Source: an uncultured Burkholderiales bacterium
GTDB taxonomy: Bacteria; Pseudomonadota; Gammaproteobacteria; Burkholderiales; Burkholderiaceae
Assembly (NCBI GenBank): GCA_946480465.1
Contig: CAMLJY010000003.1
Coordinates: 1 to 64,000, forward strand
Direction: 5' to 3'
Length of the DNA: 64,000 bases
Part shown: in pieces, positions 34,701-42,478 of the stretch
Layout of the letters: every line of letters starts with the position of its first letter
Position numbering within the stretch: the first letter of the stretch is position 1
Notes under the pieces: model-generated
What the model was told of the DNA's origin: nothing
Database searches by the model: none
Seen by the model: the letters and a program-made list of their open reading frames with translations, nothing else
Position numbers and translations under genes: made by a program

Positions 34701-35486
34701 CGGCGCGAGCAGCCGCGCCAATGGCGCGGGGAAGACGGCGCTGCAGGCGAGCGCCGCATCTGGGACGTGCGCATCGTGCTGCTCGACGCCACCGGCGATG
34801 CGCAGCTGCTGCTGGTGGCCAGCGACGTCACCGAGCAGCGGGCCGCCGAGCAGGCGCGTTACGAGGCCGCCGTCGCCCAGCGCGAAATGCTGGTGAAGGA
34901 AGTGCACCACCGCATCAAGAACAACCTGCAAGGCGTGGCCGGCCTGCTGCAGCAGACGGCGGCGCGCCGGCCCGAGGTGGCCACGCTGATCAGCGAGGCG
35001 GTGGGCCAGGTGCAGGCCATCGCGCAGGTGCACGGCCTGCAGGTGGGCGTGTCCGGGCCGCTGCGCATCAAGCCGCTGCTGGAGGCCATCACCGCGTCGG
35101 TGCAGCGCACCTTCGGCCGGCCGATCCGGGTCGAGGCCGAGGGCGAGCCGCCGCATCGCTATGCGCTGCCCGAAGCCGAATCGATCCCGATCGCGCTGAC
35201 CGTCAACGAACTGCTGACCAACGCCATCAAGCACAGCAGCCCCGGCGACGTGCGCTGCGTGCTGCGCTGCGAGCCGGGCCAGGTCGCGATCACCATTGCC
35301 AACCCAGGCCGGTTGCGGCCCGGCTTCAGCCTGTCGCAGGTGGCGCCGGGCGTCTCGGGACTGGGCCTGGTGCGGGCGCTGCTGCCGCGGCGCACGGCCA
35401 CCTTGTCGTTGCTGCAGGTCGGGCCGGAGGTGCAGGCCTGCGTCGTGCTCGTGCCGCCCAGCATCGCGCTGCTGGAATCGCTTTGA
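31773..35486 (+). CDS. Eight-PAS HisKA_2-type sensor histidine kinase
   Basis: The 1237-residue cytoplasmic protein has no membrane helix. About eight PAS-like domains follow one another (starting near residues 15, 128, 255, 375, 505, 625, 750 and 900), several ending in PAC-like V-x-D-[IV]-[TD] signatures. The kinase core is HisKA_2: VKEVHHRIKNNLQGVAGLLQ with His1045 or 1046 as phosphoacceptor. A short ATPase domain follows with VNELLTNAIKH and a reduced G-loop (GVSGLGLVRALLP). Two low-complexity Gly/Pro/Ala insertions interrupt PAS 4 and PAS 7. The gene is followed 123 bases later by a REC-ANTAR regulator, its probable partner. Confidence 0.85.
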   Translation: MSVLSRPQALPTHTQLAALLDGTDDALLLLDTRRRVSFCNRAAMRLWGCEPGQDAAAALARLAEPANSELQAALGAGAGEGRWHARLGDGRRLELRLASAPGGGRSLRARPEPDDALVPRAGPAATSELVRLLWDAPQPLTVQDADFRIVAANRAYCEAIGRPPSQLIGRDPMEFVPEGDRAEMLDLRDQLLASLQEGRQPSMRIERRMTDQQGRERWFRFAPRWVSADNGAPLMLAILHDVTIEHHARAQADRSVHELEHWFDLSPVGMVVYDLAGLVVRSNAAFEALAGSVPLTLREAPAELSQLLAWEHDRPHPALRPDQPALEVRGGLALPDGRRLRLRSRLRAYRTDSGQVRVMAVLEDRTLEDERDLAQLEIGALMDTAGIGVATYEASRGWIHSSPRASSLPAQGGGKSGAKGQAPAAGMQAGLQSIGRDQVEPGSREDFEGLQRALREGRRAQVRYAVRLPGLGVRWLLTRVEPGELAGGRTALSVVTLDITDQEEAHRTSEQLLRELQTILDGTSAGIAYLRAGRLVRCNRRFEAMMGLPEGASNGAAISQVFAEHPAVQALLLQALSEDGRFEAEFEHLGEWFALVASRAAANDESEAVAVLTDITRRKAQQAELEAVARERELMFNVSDVGITYVRGGRIERANEAMEHLTGYTAEALAQLPLDRLFESDEVHGQFVAEQQLALLQTGAWRGERRLRRRDGRLIWVQVSKRCVADGQPELGLICSYVDVDERRRAREVVQTQAERTRAILDSVLVGIVTVGDTGIEWMNRSARRMFGGELADFVGEPIAIVATAEPDHPLRATHYLQSLEEGQAETFECRLRGRDGREFWVVGNAVVTGREPNGSQRDRLASGLAVPPGGRGVEGGGGRQITFALLDIERRRQAEVSIAQAQASLQRIIETAPLAIALFDGASGRVLRMNTMAAMFFGRPVEAVLGRTPEDWFDPDEAHALRADLQQALQQPDVLRREQPRQWRGEDGAAGERRIWDVRIVLLDATGDAQLLLVASDVTEQRAAEQARYEAAVAQREMLVKEVHHRIKNNLQGVAGLLQQTAARRPEVATLISEAVGQVQAIAQVHGLQVGVSGPLRIKPLLEAITASVQRTFGRPIRVEAEGEPPHRYALPEAESIPIALTVNELLTNAIKHSSPGDVRCVLRCEPGQVAITIANPGRLRPGFSLSQVAPGVSGLGLVRALLPRRTATLSLLQVGPEVQACVVLVPPSIALLESL

Positions 35487-35609
35487 CGCAGCCCCGGGCT
35501 CGAGGCCCCATCGGCGCGGGCCCGGCCTGGACGTACGTTCAGCGACAATCCGCGGACTCGTGCGGCACCCGGCGGGTGCGGGCCGCGTTCGTTTCTTTGC
35601 AAGGATGGC

Positions 35610-36212
35610 ATGGCTGTGGCCGACAAGGGCAAGATCCTGGTGGTGGACGACGATCGGCTGGTGCTGGCCACGGTCAGCCATGGCCTGTCCCAGGCCGGCT
35701 ACGAGGTCATCGATGCCGACAACGGGGACGACGCCATCCTGCTGGCGCGCAAACACAAGCCGGACCTGGCGCTGCTGGACATCCGGATGGAAGGCAAGAG
35801 CGGCTTCGACGTCGCCGCGTACCTGCGGGAATACCTGCACACCCCGTTCATGTTCCTGTCGGCCTTCGCCGACGAGGACACCGTGCGGCAGGTCCGCGCA
35901 CTCGGCGCGGTGGCCTACCTGGTCAAGCCGCTGGACATCGGCCAGATCGTGCCCACCGTCGAGGCGGCGTTCGCCAACCTGGCGGCGCGCACCGCTGTGC
36001 CTGCCGCACCCGCGGAGGCCGTCGAGCCGGCGACGCTGAACGAGCTGGTCCCGATGGCGGTGGGTGTGCTGATGCACCGCTACTCATTGCAGCGCGGCGA
36101 GGCCATGCGGCGCCTGCAGAAGCTGGCCGCCGACGAGCAGCGCAGCCTGGCCGACCAGGCCGAACGGCTGGTGGAGGCGGTTGAACTGCTGGCTCGGCCC
36201 GGCGAGGCCTGA
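35610..36212 (+). CDS. Response regulator with REC and ANTAR-like output
   Basis: A 200-residue regulator. The receiver domain (residues 7-120) has the acidic pocket Asp13-Asp15, phosphoacceptor Asp57 (LLDIRMEG) and Lys106 (LVKPLD). The C-terminal region (about 145-195; LMHRYSLQRGEAMRRLQKLA, then DQAERLVEAVELL) has the three-helix layout of ANTAR, an RNA-binding antiterminator domain of the AmiR/NasR type. A 5' AAGGA ribosome site sets the start at 35610 rather than the out-of-frame ATG at 35605. Pairing with the upstream HisKA_2 kinase is inferred from adjacency and is a recurrent combination. Confidence 0.85.
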   Translation: MAVADKGKILVVDDDRLVLATVSHGLSQAGYEVIDADNGDDAILLARKHKPDLALLDIRMEGKSGFDVAAYLREYLHTPFMFLSAFADEDTVRQVRALGAVAYLVKPLDIGQIVPTVEAAFANLAARTAVPAAPAEAVEPATLNELVPMAVGVLMHRYSLQRGEAMRRLQKLAADEQRSLADQAERLVEAVELLARPGEA

Positions 36213-36216
36213 TGCG

Positions 36217-37542
36217 CTACTTCAAGGTGAAGTAGAAGCGCGCACCGTGGCCGACTTCCGACTCGGCCCAGATCTCTCCGCCGTGGCGCCGGACGATGCG
36301 GCGCACCGAAGCCAGGCCAACGCCGGTGCCCTGGAAGTCGCCGCTGGAATGCAGCCGCTGGAAGACGCCGAACAGGCGATCGGCGAAACGCATGTCGAAG
36401 CCGGCGCCGTTGTCGCGCACCAGGTAGGCCATGCGGCCGTTCTGCTCCGCGCGTTCGAACGCGATCTCGGCATGCGGGTTCTTGGCCGAGTACTTCCAGG
36501 CATTGCCGAGCAGGTTCTCGAGCGCCATGCGCAGCAGCGTCGGGTCGCCCTGCGTGACCAGGCCGGCCTGCACGTGCACGGCCACCTCGCGCTCGGGCGA
36601 CGCGCGCTTCAGGTCGTCCAGCACGTACAGCGCCAGCTGCGACAGGTTCACCGGCTGCCGCTGCAACGGCTGGGTGGACAGCTGCGACAGCGACAGCAGC
36701 GCGTCGATCATGCTGTTCATGCGCGCGGCAGCGCTGAGCACGCGGTCGAGGTGGTCGTTGCCGATGCGGTCCAGCAGGCGGCCGTAGTCCTCCTTCAGGA
36801 TGCGGGCGAAGCCTTCGACGACGCGGATCGGTGCCCGCAGGTCGTGCGAGACGGTGTAGCTGAACGACGCGTGCTCAGCGGCCAGGGATTCGGCGGCCAT
36901 GCCGTCCGCATCGTCCGTGGGGTCGGCCGCCGCCGCTGCCGAGGCATCCGGAATCGGTCCGGCCGGGCGGGCCATGCCCAGGTACCCGCAGAACATGCCG
37001 TGGTGATCGAAGCGGGGGACACCCCGCAGCAGCCAGCCGGCCGCGGGATTCGCCGCCGGCGACTCGCCGGACGGAGAGTGCGACTGCACCTGCAGCGCCG
37101 GCAGCGCCGCCTGGGACTGCAGCCGCGCCTGCAGGCTGTGTTCCGCGTCGTCGAAGCGCTCCCACAGCAACTGCCCACGGCCGGCTCCGGCGGCCCAGGC
37201 CGAGGCGGGGGCCGCCTGCGGCGGCTGCATGCGAACCAGGCGGTGGTCGGCATCGGTCTGCCACACCCAGTCGTCGGTGAGTTGGAGCAGCGCCTGATGG
37301 GCTTGCCGCGCCTCGTGCAGGCGGCGCGCCTGGCGCTCGTCGGCCCAGGCCGCGCCCGCGAAGGCGCAGGCGGCGGCCGTGAGCAGCAGTGCGAGGGCGG
37401 CATACACGCCGGATCCGACCTGGGCCTGCGCGGCCAGCAGGCCGGCCACCACCGCCGCCGCGACCAGCGCCAGGGGCAGCACCGGCAGCGGTCCGCGGGG
37501 AGGCGCTGCGGGGTTATCGCGGGGACGCGGCATGGCGGGCAT
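36217..37542 (-). CDS. Membrane sensor histidine kinase
   Basis: The 441-residue product has two adjacent membrane helices (residues about 20-65) and a PAS-like sensor region (LLQLTDDWVWQTDADHRLV, to about 180). A HisKA domain follows with His233 (SYTVSHDLRAPIRVVEG), then an ATPase domain (ENLLGNAWKYS, DNGAGFD, GTGVGLASVRRIV). The DLRAPIR type resembles bacteriophytochrome-like kinases. It converges on the REC-ANTAR gene with only four bases between stops. The 273-base gap upstream (37543-37815) to the HPt gene holds no recognisable gene. Confidence 0.88.
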   Translation of the reverse strand: MPAMPRPRDNPAAPPRGPLPVLPLALVAAAVVAGLLAAQAQVGSGVYAALALLLTAAACAFAGAAWADERQARRLHEARQAHQALLQLTDDWVWQTDADHRLVRMQPPQAAPASAWAAGAGRGQLLWERFDDAEHSLQARLQSQAALPALQVQSHSPSGESPAANPAAGWLLRGVPRFDHHGMFCGYLGMARPAGPIPDASAAAAADPTDDADGMAAESLAAEHASFSYTVSHDLRAPIRVVEGFARILKEDYGRLLDRIGNDHLDRVLSAAARMNSMIDALLSLSQLSTQPLQRQPVNLSQLALYVLDDLKRASPEREVAVHVQAGLVTQGDPTLLRMALENLLGNAWKYSAKNPHAEIAFERAEQNGRMAYLVRDNGAGFDMRFADRLFGVFQRLHSSGDFQGTGVGLASVRRIVRRHGGEIWAESEVGHGARFYFTLK

Positions 37543-37815
37543 TGTAGGGAAGGGCCGTGCCGCTCAAGTCCGCCGCGGCCACGCCGAAACCCTCGTGAAC
37601 GAAGCCAGGCTGCGCCGTGCGCGTCGCTGCCGCCCGCCGATACCCATGCCGGTCCGACACGACGCCGACGTGCGGCATTTGCCGCTTGAAGTGACCCAGC
37701 AGCCCGACAGGCTTGACGCGGCGCATGGGCTCCACCATGCTGCGATTCGCGCGGCAAGCGGCATCATCGGGCGTTCCGCGCACACTGTCGGCGCTGCCCC
37801 TCGCCTGGTGACACC

Positions 37816-38202
37816 ATGAATTCAAACGTTCCCGAGACTGGCCGCACCGAGATGGCCGCGCTGGACGCCCAGGCGCTGGCCGGCCTGAGCATGCTGGATC
37901 CCACCGGGACGAACAAGCTCGTCGAGCGCGTGCTCAGCACCTACCAGGGCTCGCTCGCCCGCCTGTTGCAGCAGATGTCCGAGGCGCGCCAGCGTGGCGA
38001 CCATGCCGCGATCCGCCTCGCAGCCCACACCCTAAAATCGTCGTCCGCCAGCATCGGCGCGCTGGACCTGTCCCGCCTCTGCGCCACCACCGAACAGGCG
38101 GTGCGCGAAGGGCAGGTCGATGCCGTGCCGGGGCTCGTCGAGGACCTGCAGGCTGAGGCTCGGCGCGTCGACCGGGCGGTCCAGGAACTGTTGTCCCGCT
38201 AG
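37816..38202 (+). CDS. HPt phosphotransfer protein
   Basis: A stand-alone 128-residue histidine phosphotransfer domain: helices with phosphoacceptor His71 in RLAAHTLKSSSASIGA, the HPt hallmark. It would shuttle phosphate between a hybrid or orthodox kinase and a receiver domain. The REC-GGDEF-EAL gene starts 23 bases downstream and carries a complete receiver, so it is the likely recipient. Confidence 0.9.
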   Translation: MNSNVPETGRTEMAALDAQALAGLSMLDPTGTNKLVERVLSTYQGSLARLLQQMSEARQRGDHAAIRLAAHTLKSSSASIGALDLSRLCATTEQAVREGQVDAVPGLVEDLQAEARRVDRAVQELLSR

Positions 38203-38225
38203 TCCCATCCGCAGCCTCCGGCCAC

Positions 38226-40472
38226 ATGACCCTGCCGCATGCCTTCGACACCGACGACTCGCCCGAGCGGCCCAAGGTGTTGCTGGTCGACGACGACGAA
38301 GTCAACCTGATGCTGACCGCGGTCGCGCTGCGCGAGCGCGGCTTCGAGATCACGGAAGCCAGCAGCGGCGAGCGCGCGCTGGCCCTGCTGACCGACTGGA
38401 CGCCCGACATCATCGTGCTCGACGCGATGATGCCGGGGCTCGACGGCTTCGACACCTGCCGCGAGCTGCGCACCTTCGCCGGCTTCGAGAACATGCCGGT
38501 CCTGATGCTCACCGGCCTGGACGACGACGCGTCCATCACCCGCGCCTACCAGGCCGGCGCGACCGACTTCTTCGTCAAGTCACCGCAATGGAGCCTGCTG
38601 GCCGGCCGCCTGCGCTACCTGCTGCGCTCGGCCCGCACGCGCCAGGAGCTGGAACGCAGCAAGACCAAGCTGGCCCGCGCGCAGGACCTGGCGCGCATGG
38701 GCAGCTTCGACTGGCGGCGGCCCAGTGGCGGTTCGCCCGGCGGCCTGGTGCTGGCGCCCGAAGGCCTGCGCGTGTTCGGCTTCCTGCCGCAGGAAAAAGT
38801 CTCGCTGCGCCGCCTCCTGCGCATGGTGCCTGCCCCCGAGCGCCGCGGCATGGCCCGCGTGCTGCACGAGGTGCTGACCTACGCCTCCGTGCTCGCCATC
38901 GACGTGCCGGTCACCCTGCTGGACGGCCGCCAGCGCATCGTGCACGTGGAGGCCGAGCCGGAGTTCAACGAGCACGGCCATTCCGTCGGCTACACCGGCA
39001 TCGTGCAGGACGTGACCGACCGGCGTGTCGCTGAAGACCGCATCCGCCACCTCGCCAACTTCGATGCGCTCACCGGCCTGCCCAACCGCCGCCAGCTGAT
39101 CTGGCGCACCGAACGCGCGCTGGACCATGCACGGCGACTGGGCCACCAGGCCGCGCTGCTGCTGATCGACCTGGACCGCTTCAAGGTCATCAACGACACC
39201 CTGGGCCACGCCAGCGGCGACGAGCTGCTGGTCGAAGTGGCGCGGCGCCTGCGCGGCTGCGTGCGCCATTCCGACCAGGTGATGGAAGGCGCGCTGGAGT
39301 CGGTGGGCTCGCGTTCGCACCGCACGCTGGAAGCGGTGGGACGCCTGGGCGGCGACGAGTTCGTGGCGCTGCTGCCCGAGGTCACCGACGACAGCGATGC
39401 CGAGCGCGTCTCGCAGCGCATCCTCGATGCCATGCGCGAGCCGATCTTCGTCGGCGGCCAGGAATGCTTCGTCACCGCCTCGGTCGGCATTGCCATCTAC
39501 CCGCGCGACGGCCTGTCGGTCGCGGACATGATGCGCAACTCCGACGTCGCCATGTATTCGGTGAAGTCGGCGGGGCGCAATTCGTCGGCGGTGTATTCGC
39601 CGCAATTGGCCGGCCGCGGGCGCGAGAAGCTGGAGCTGGAAAGCGCGCTGCACAAGGCCATCGAGCGCAATGAGCTGGTGCTGCATTACCAGCCCAAGAT
39701 TGATGTGCGCTCGGCCCGCATGGTCGGTGCCGAGGCGCTGATGCGCTGGCAGCGCGGCCCCACGCTGGTGCCGCCGGGCGACTTCATTCCGCTGGCCGAG
39801 GAAACCGGCCTCATCGTGCCGCTGTCGGAATGGGCGCTGCGCGAGGCGGCGCGCCAGGCCAAGGCCTGGGCAGTGAGCTTCGGCTTCGCCGACTCGATCG
39901 CCGTGAACCTGCCGAACCGGCTGTTCGAGCGCTCGGATCTCGTGGAGCACATCCACCAATCGGTCTCCACCTACGGCGTGCCACACCGTTCCATCCAGCT
40001 CGAGATCACCGAGACGGGCTTGATGAAGGACCTGCAGAACGTGATCCCGTCGCTGCACCGGCTCAACGAGATCGGCGTCGAGATCTCGATCGATGACTTC
40101 GGCACCGGCTACTCGTCGCTGGCCTACCTCACGACCTTGCCGATCTCGGAACTGAAGATCGACCGCAGCTTCGTGCGCGAGCTGGGCATCACGCCGCAAA
40201 GCTCGGCGGTGGTCACCGCCATCATCGCGCTGGCCCGCTCGCTGGGCCTGCGCGTGGTGGCCGAGGGCGTGGAGAACCTGCGCCAGATGGAGGTGCTGCA
40301 CCGGCTGGGCTGCGGCGTGATGCAGGGCTTCCTGTTCAGCCGCCCGATTCCGCCGGACGACATCGAGAAGTGGCTGCAGCAGACCGTGCTGCCGCGCAAG
40401 GCGCCATGGATCGCGCAGGCCGCGGGTGACCGCGGGCTCGATCCGCCGCGTTCCGCCGGGCTGCGCAGTTGA
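38226..40472 (+). CDS. REC-PAS-GGDEF-EAL c-di-GMP enzyme
   Basis: The 748-residue protein has a receiver domain (Asp66 phosphoacceptor, VLDAMMPGLDGFD), a PAS domain (about 155-275, ending GIVQDVTDRR) and a GGDEF domain with intact GGDEF (375-379). The EAL domain has Glu503 in EALMRW, LEITET, DDFGTGYSS, ELKIDRSFV and AEGVE, so phosphodiesterase activity is predicted. The cyclase inhibitory RxxD site (RHSD) is pushed away from GGDEF by a 19-residue insertion. It is preceded by the HPt gene and followed by a second diguanylate cyclase whose start nearly abuts this stop. Confidence 0.92.
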   Translation: MTLPHAFDTDDSPERPKVLLVDDDEVNLMLTAVALRERGFEITEASSGERALALLTDWTPDIIVLDAMMPGLDGFDTCRELRTFAGFENMPVLMLTGLDDDASITRAYQAGATDFFVKSPQWSLLAGRLRYLLRSARTRQELERSKTKLARAQDLARMGSFDWRRPSGGSPGGLVLAPEGLRVFGFLPQEKVSLRRLLRMVPAPERRGMARVLHEVLTYASVLAIDVPVTLLDGRQRIVHVEAEPEFNEHGHSVGYTGIVQDVTDRRVAEDRIRHLANFDALTGLPNRRQLIWRTERALDHARRLGHQAALLLIDLDRFKVINDTLGHASGDELLVEVARRLRGCVRHSDQVMEGALESVGSRSHRTLEAVGRLGGDEFVALLPEVTDDSDAERVSQRILDAMREPIFVGGQECFVTASVGIAIYPRDGLSVADMMRNSDVAMYSVKSAGRNSSAVYSPQLAGRGREKLELESALHKAIERNELVLHYQPKIDVRSARMVGAEALMRWQRGPTLVPPGDFIPLAEETGLIVPLSEWALREAARQAKAWAVSFGFADSIAVNLPNRLFERSDLVEHIHQSVSTYGVPHRSIQLEITETGLMKDLQNVIPSLHRLNEIGVEISIDDFGTGYSSLAYLTTLPISELKIDRSFVRELGITPQSSAVVTAIIALARSLGLRVVAEGVENLRQMEVLHRLGCGVMQGFLFSRPIPPDDIEKWLQQTVLPRKAPWIAQAAGDRGLDPPRSAGLRS

Positions 40473-40480
40473 GCTCGGCC

Positions 40481-42328
40481 ATGGACAGTCCCCCCCGCAC
40501 GGCGGCCGCGGCCAGCGGCGCCGGGACCATGACGCCCGCGCAGATCGCCAAGGGTGCGCTGCGGCGCCTGGCCTTGTCGAAACTGGAGCCCACGCCCGCC
40601 AACTACGCGCGCTGCTATGCGGAAGAGGCCGGCGAACCGGTGCCGGCGATGGATGCGCACAAGCCCGGCGCGGCTGCCGACGCCGGCCTGCCGGCCAAGG
40701 CCCGGCCGCTGGTCGAACGGCTGCTGAACCGCGCCTGCGACGACACCGCGCTGCGCGCCGACATCCTCGCGGCCATCGGCGATGCGCGTTATGACGATGC
40801 GCAGCGCACGCTGGACCGAAGCGGCGATGCCAACGTCGTGCAGGGCCAGGCCTGGGCCGCGCTGATCGATCGCCTGGCGCGGGCGCTGGAACGCGGCAGC
40901 CGGCAATGGACGCCGGCGCGCAAGAAGGACAGCCTTCAGCGCGTGCTCGACTCGAGCCGCAAGGACGCGCAGCGCCTGCAGCAGCGCCTGAAGCAGCTGC
41001 TGGGCGCCTGGGAGAACGACACGGCCGATGCGTCGGTGGAAGTGGAAGCGGCCGCGGACGCGACCGCGGCCGAGGCGGCGCGGCCACCCGCCTTGCGCGC
41101 CGTCGATGCCCCGGCCGACGGGCGGCCCGCGGCCATCGACCACCAGCCCAAGGTGGTCGAGGCGCTGGAGGGCGCGCTGCGCGCCGGCCTGCCGCCGGAC
41201 CAGCCGCGTGCGGTGGAGCTGGCCGACGAGCTGGCTGCGCTGGGACAGCGCATCCGGGCCGAGGGCGCGACGCTCGCGGTCACCGAGGCGGTGGTCGAGG
41301 TCTGCCAGCGGGCGCGGCGGCTGTTCGCGCACCGCCATCACCTGGTCGACGAGCTGATGGCCTTGTGCCGCTCGCTCAGCGACAGCATCACGGAGCTGGC
41401 CGAGGACGACAGCTGGGCGCGCGGGCAGGGCCAGGCTTTGCGGGAACGGCTGGACGACAACGCCGGCACGCGCGCCGTGCGCGCCGCGCGCGAGCTGCTG
41501 GCCGACACGCGCGAGCGCCAGCGTTCGGTGCGCAGCGAGCGTGCCAAGGCGCGCGACGCGCTGAAGGCGATGATTTCCCACATGCTCAGCGAGATCGGCG
41601 AGCTGGGCCAGGTCACTGGCCGCTTCAATGACAAGGTAGCGAACTACGCCGACGTGATCGAGCGGGCCGATTCGATCGAGAACCTGGCCGACGTGGTGCG
41701 TGAGCTGGTGGGCGACACCCGTGCGGTGCACGAGGTGGTGGCCAGCGCGCGGCAGCGCATGGCCGAGGAGCATGCCCGCGCCAGCGAGCTGGAAAGCCAG
41801 GTGCAGAAGCTCGAATCCGAGCTGCGGCGCCTGTCGGACGAAGTGTCGACCGACGTGCTGACGCAGGTGGCCAACCGCCGTGGGCTGGCGCAGGTGTTCG
41901 AGGCCGAGCGCGCCCGCATCGACCGTGGCGGTCCGACCTTCGCGGTCGGGCTGATCGACATCGACAACTTCAAGAAGCTGAACGACACGCTGGGCCATGC
42001 GGCCGGCGACGTGGCGCTGAAGTCCCTGGCCGCGCGGGTGAAGGAATGGCTGCGCCCGGTGGACCACGTGGCGCGTTTCGGCGGCGAGGAATTCGTCGTG
42101 ATGCTCACCGCCACGCCGGTCGCCGAGGCGCAGCAGGTGCTGACCCGGCTGCAGCGGCAGCTCAGCGCCAGCCTCTTCATGCACGACGGCCGCGAAGTCT
42201 TCGTGACCTTCTCGGCCGGCGTCACCGACTACCGGCCGGGCGAGGCGCTGGAGTTGGCGCTGGAACGTGCCGACGAGGCCTTGTACGAGGCCAAGCGGAC
42301 CGGGAAGAACCGGACCTGCATCGCCTGA
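40481..42328 (+). CDS. Diguanylate cyclase with long helical N-terminus
   Basis: A 615-residue cytoplasmic protein. Residues 1-440 are helical and polar, rich in Ala, Arg and Glu, with no recognised sensor domain; the last part (about 400-445, SELESQVQKLESELRRLSDE) is a coiled coil. The GGDEF-family domain (445-615) has GGEEF at 534-538 and a correctly spaced RxxD inhibitory site at 525-528 (RPVD), so an active, product-inhibited cyclase is predicted. The ATG at 40481 is preferred; a TTG at 40469 overlapping the previous stop is possible. It probably shares an operon with the HPt and REC-GGDEF-EAL genes. Confidence 0.88.
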   Translation: MDSPPRTAAAASGAGTMTPAQIAKGALRRLALSKLEPTPANYARCYAEEAGEPVPAMDAHKPGAAADAGLPAKARPLVERLLNRACDDTALRADILAAIGDARYDDAQRTLDRSGDANVVQGQAWAALIDRLARALERGSRQWTPARKKDSLQRVLDSSRKDAQRLQQRLKQLLGAWENDTADASVEVEAAADATAAEAARPPALRAVDAPADGRPAAIDHQPKVVEALEGALRAGLPPDQPRAVELADELAALGQRIRAEGATLAVTEAVVEVCQRARRLFAHRHHLVDELMALCRSLSDSITELAEDDSWARGQGQALRERLDDNAGTRAVRAARELLADTRERQRSVRSERAKARDALKAMISHMLSEIGELGQVTGRFNDKVANYADVIERADSIENLADVVRELVGDTRAVHEVVASARQRMAEEHARASELESQVQKLESELRRLSDEVSTDVLTQVANRRGLAQVFEAERARIDRGGPTFAVGLIDIDNFKKLNDTLGHAAGDVALKSLAARVKEWLRPVDHVARFGGEEFVVMLTATPVAEAQQVLTRLQRQLSASLFMHDGREVFVTFSAGVTDYRPGEALELALERADEALYEAKRTGKNRTCIA

Positions 42329-42347
42329 ATGAAGGTGGCCGGTATCC

Positions 42348-42402
42348 GGTGTAAGCGCATGTTCATGCGCGCTTGACCGGCCTGGGCCGGCCGGCTTACA
42401 CC
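42348..42402. repeat. Nested inverted repeats after the diguanylate cyclase gene
   Basis: Outer arms GGTGTAAGC and GCTTACACC (42348-42356, 42394-42402) enclose a perfect GCGCATG-TT-CATGCGC hairpin (42355-42370). A transcript could form a cruciform-like terminator between the cyclase and the beta-helix gene; no T-tract follows. Confidence 0.5.
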
Positions 42403-42478
42403 TGCCGGGTGCGCCGGCAAGGGCGCGCGCAACAGCCGGCGGCAGGAACGCACCTGCCGCTTTTCACGAGGGAAATCC

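Noticed and set aside
37543..37815. Small minus-strand frames in the gap between the kinase and HPt genes
   Set aside because: Arg/Ala-rich translations with no start context or domain; no gene supported.
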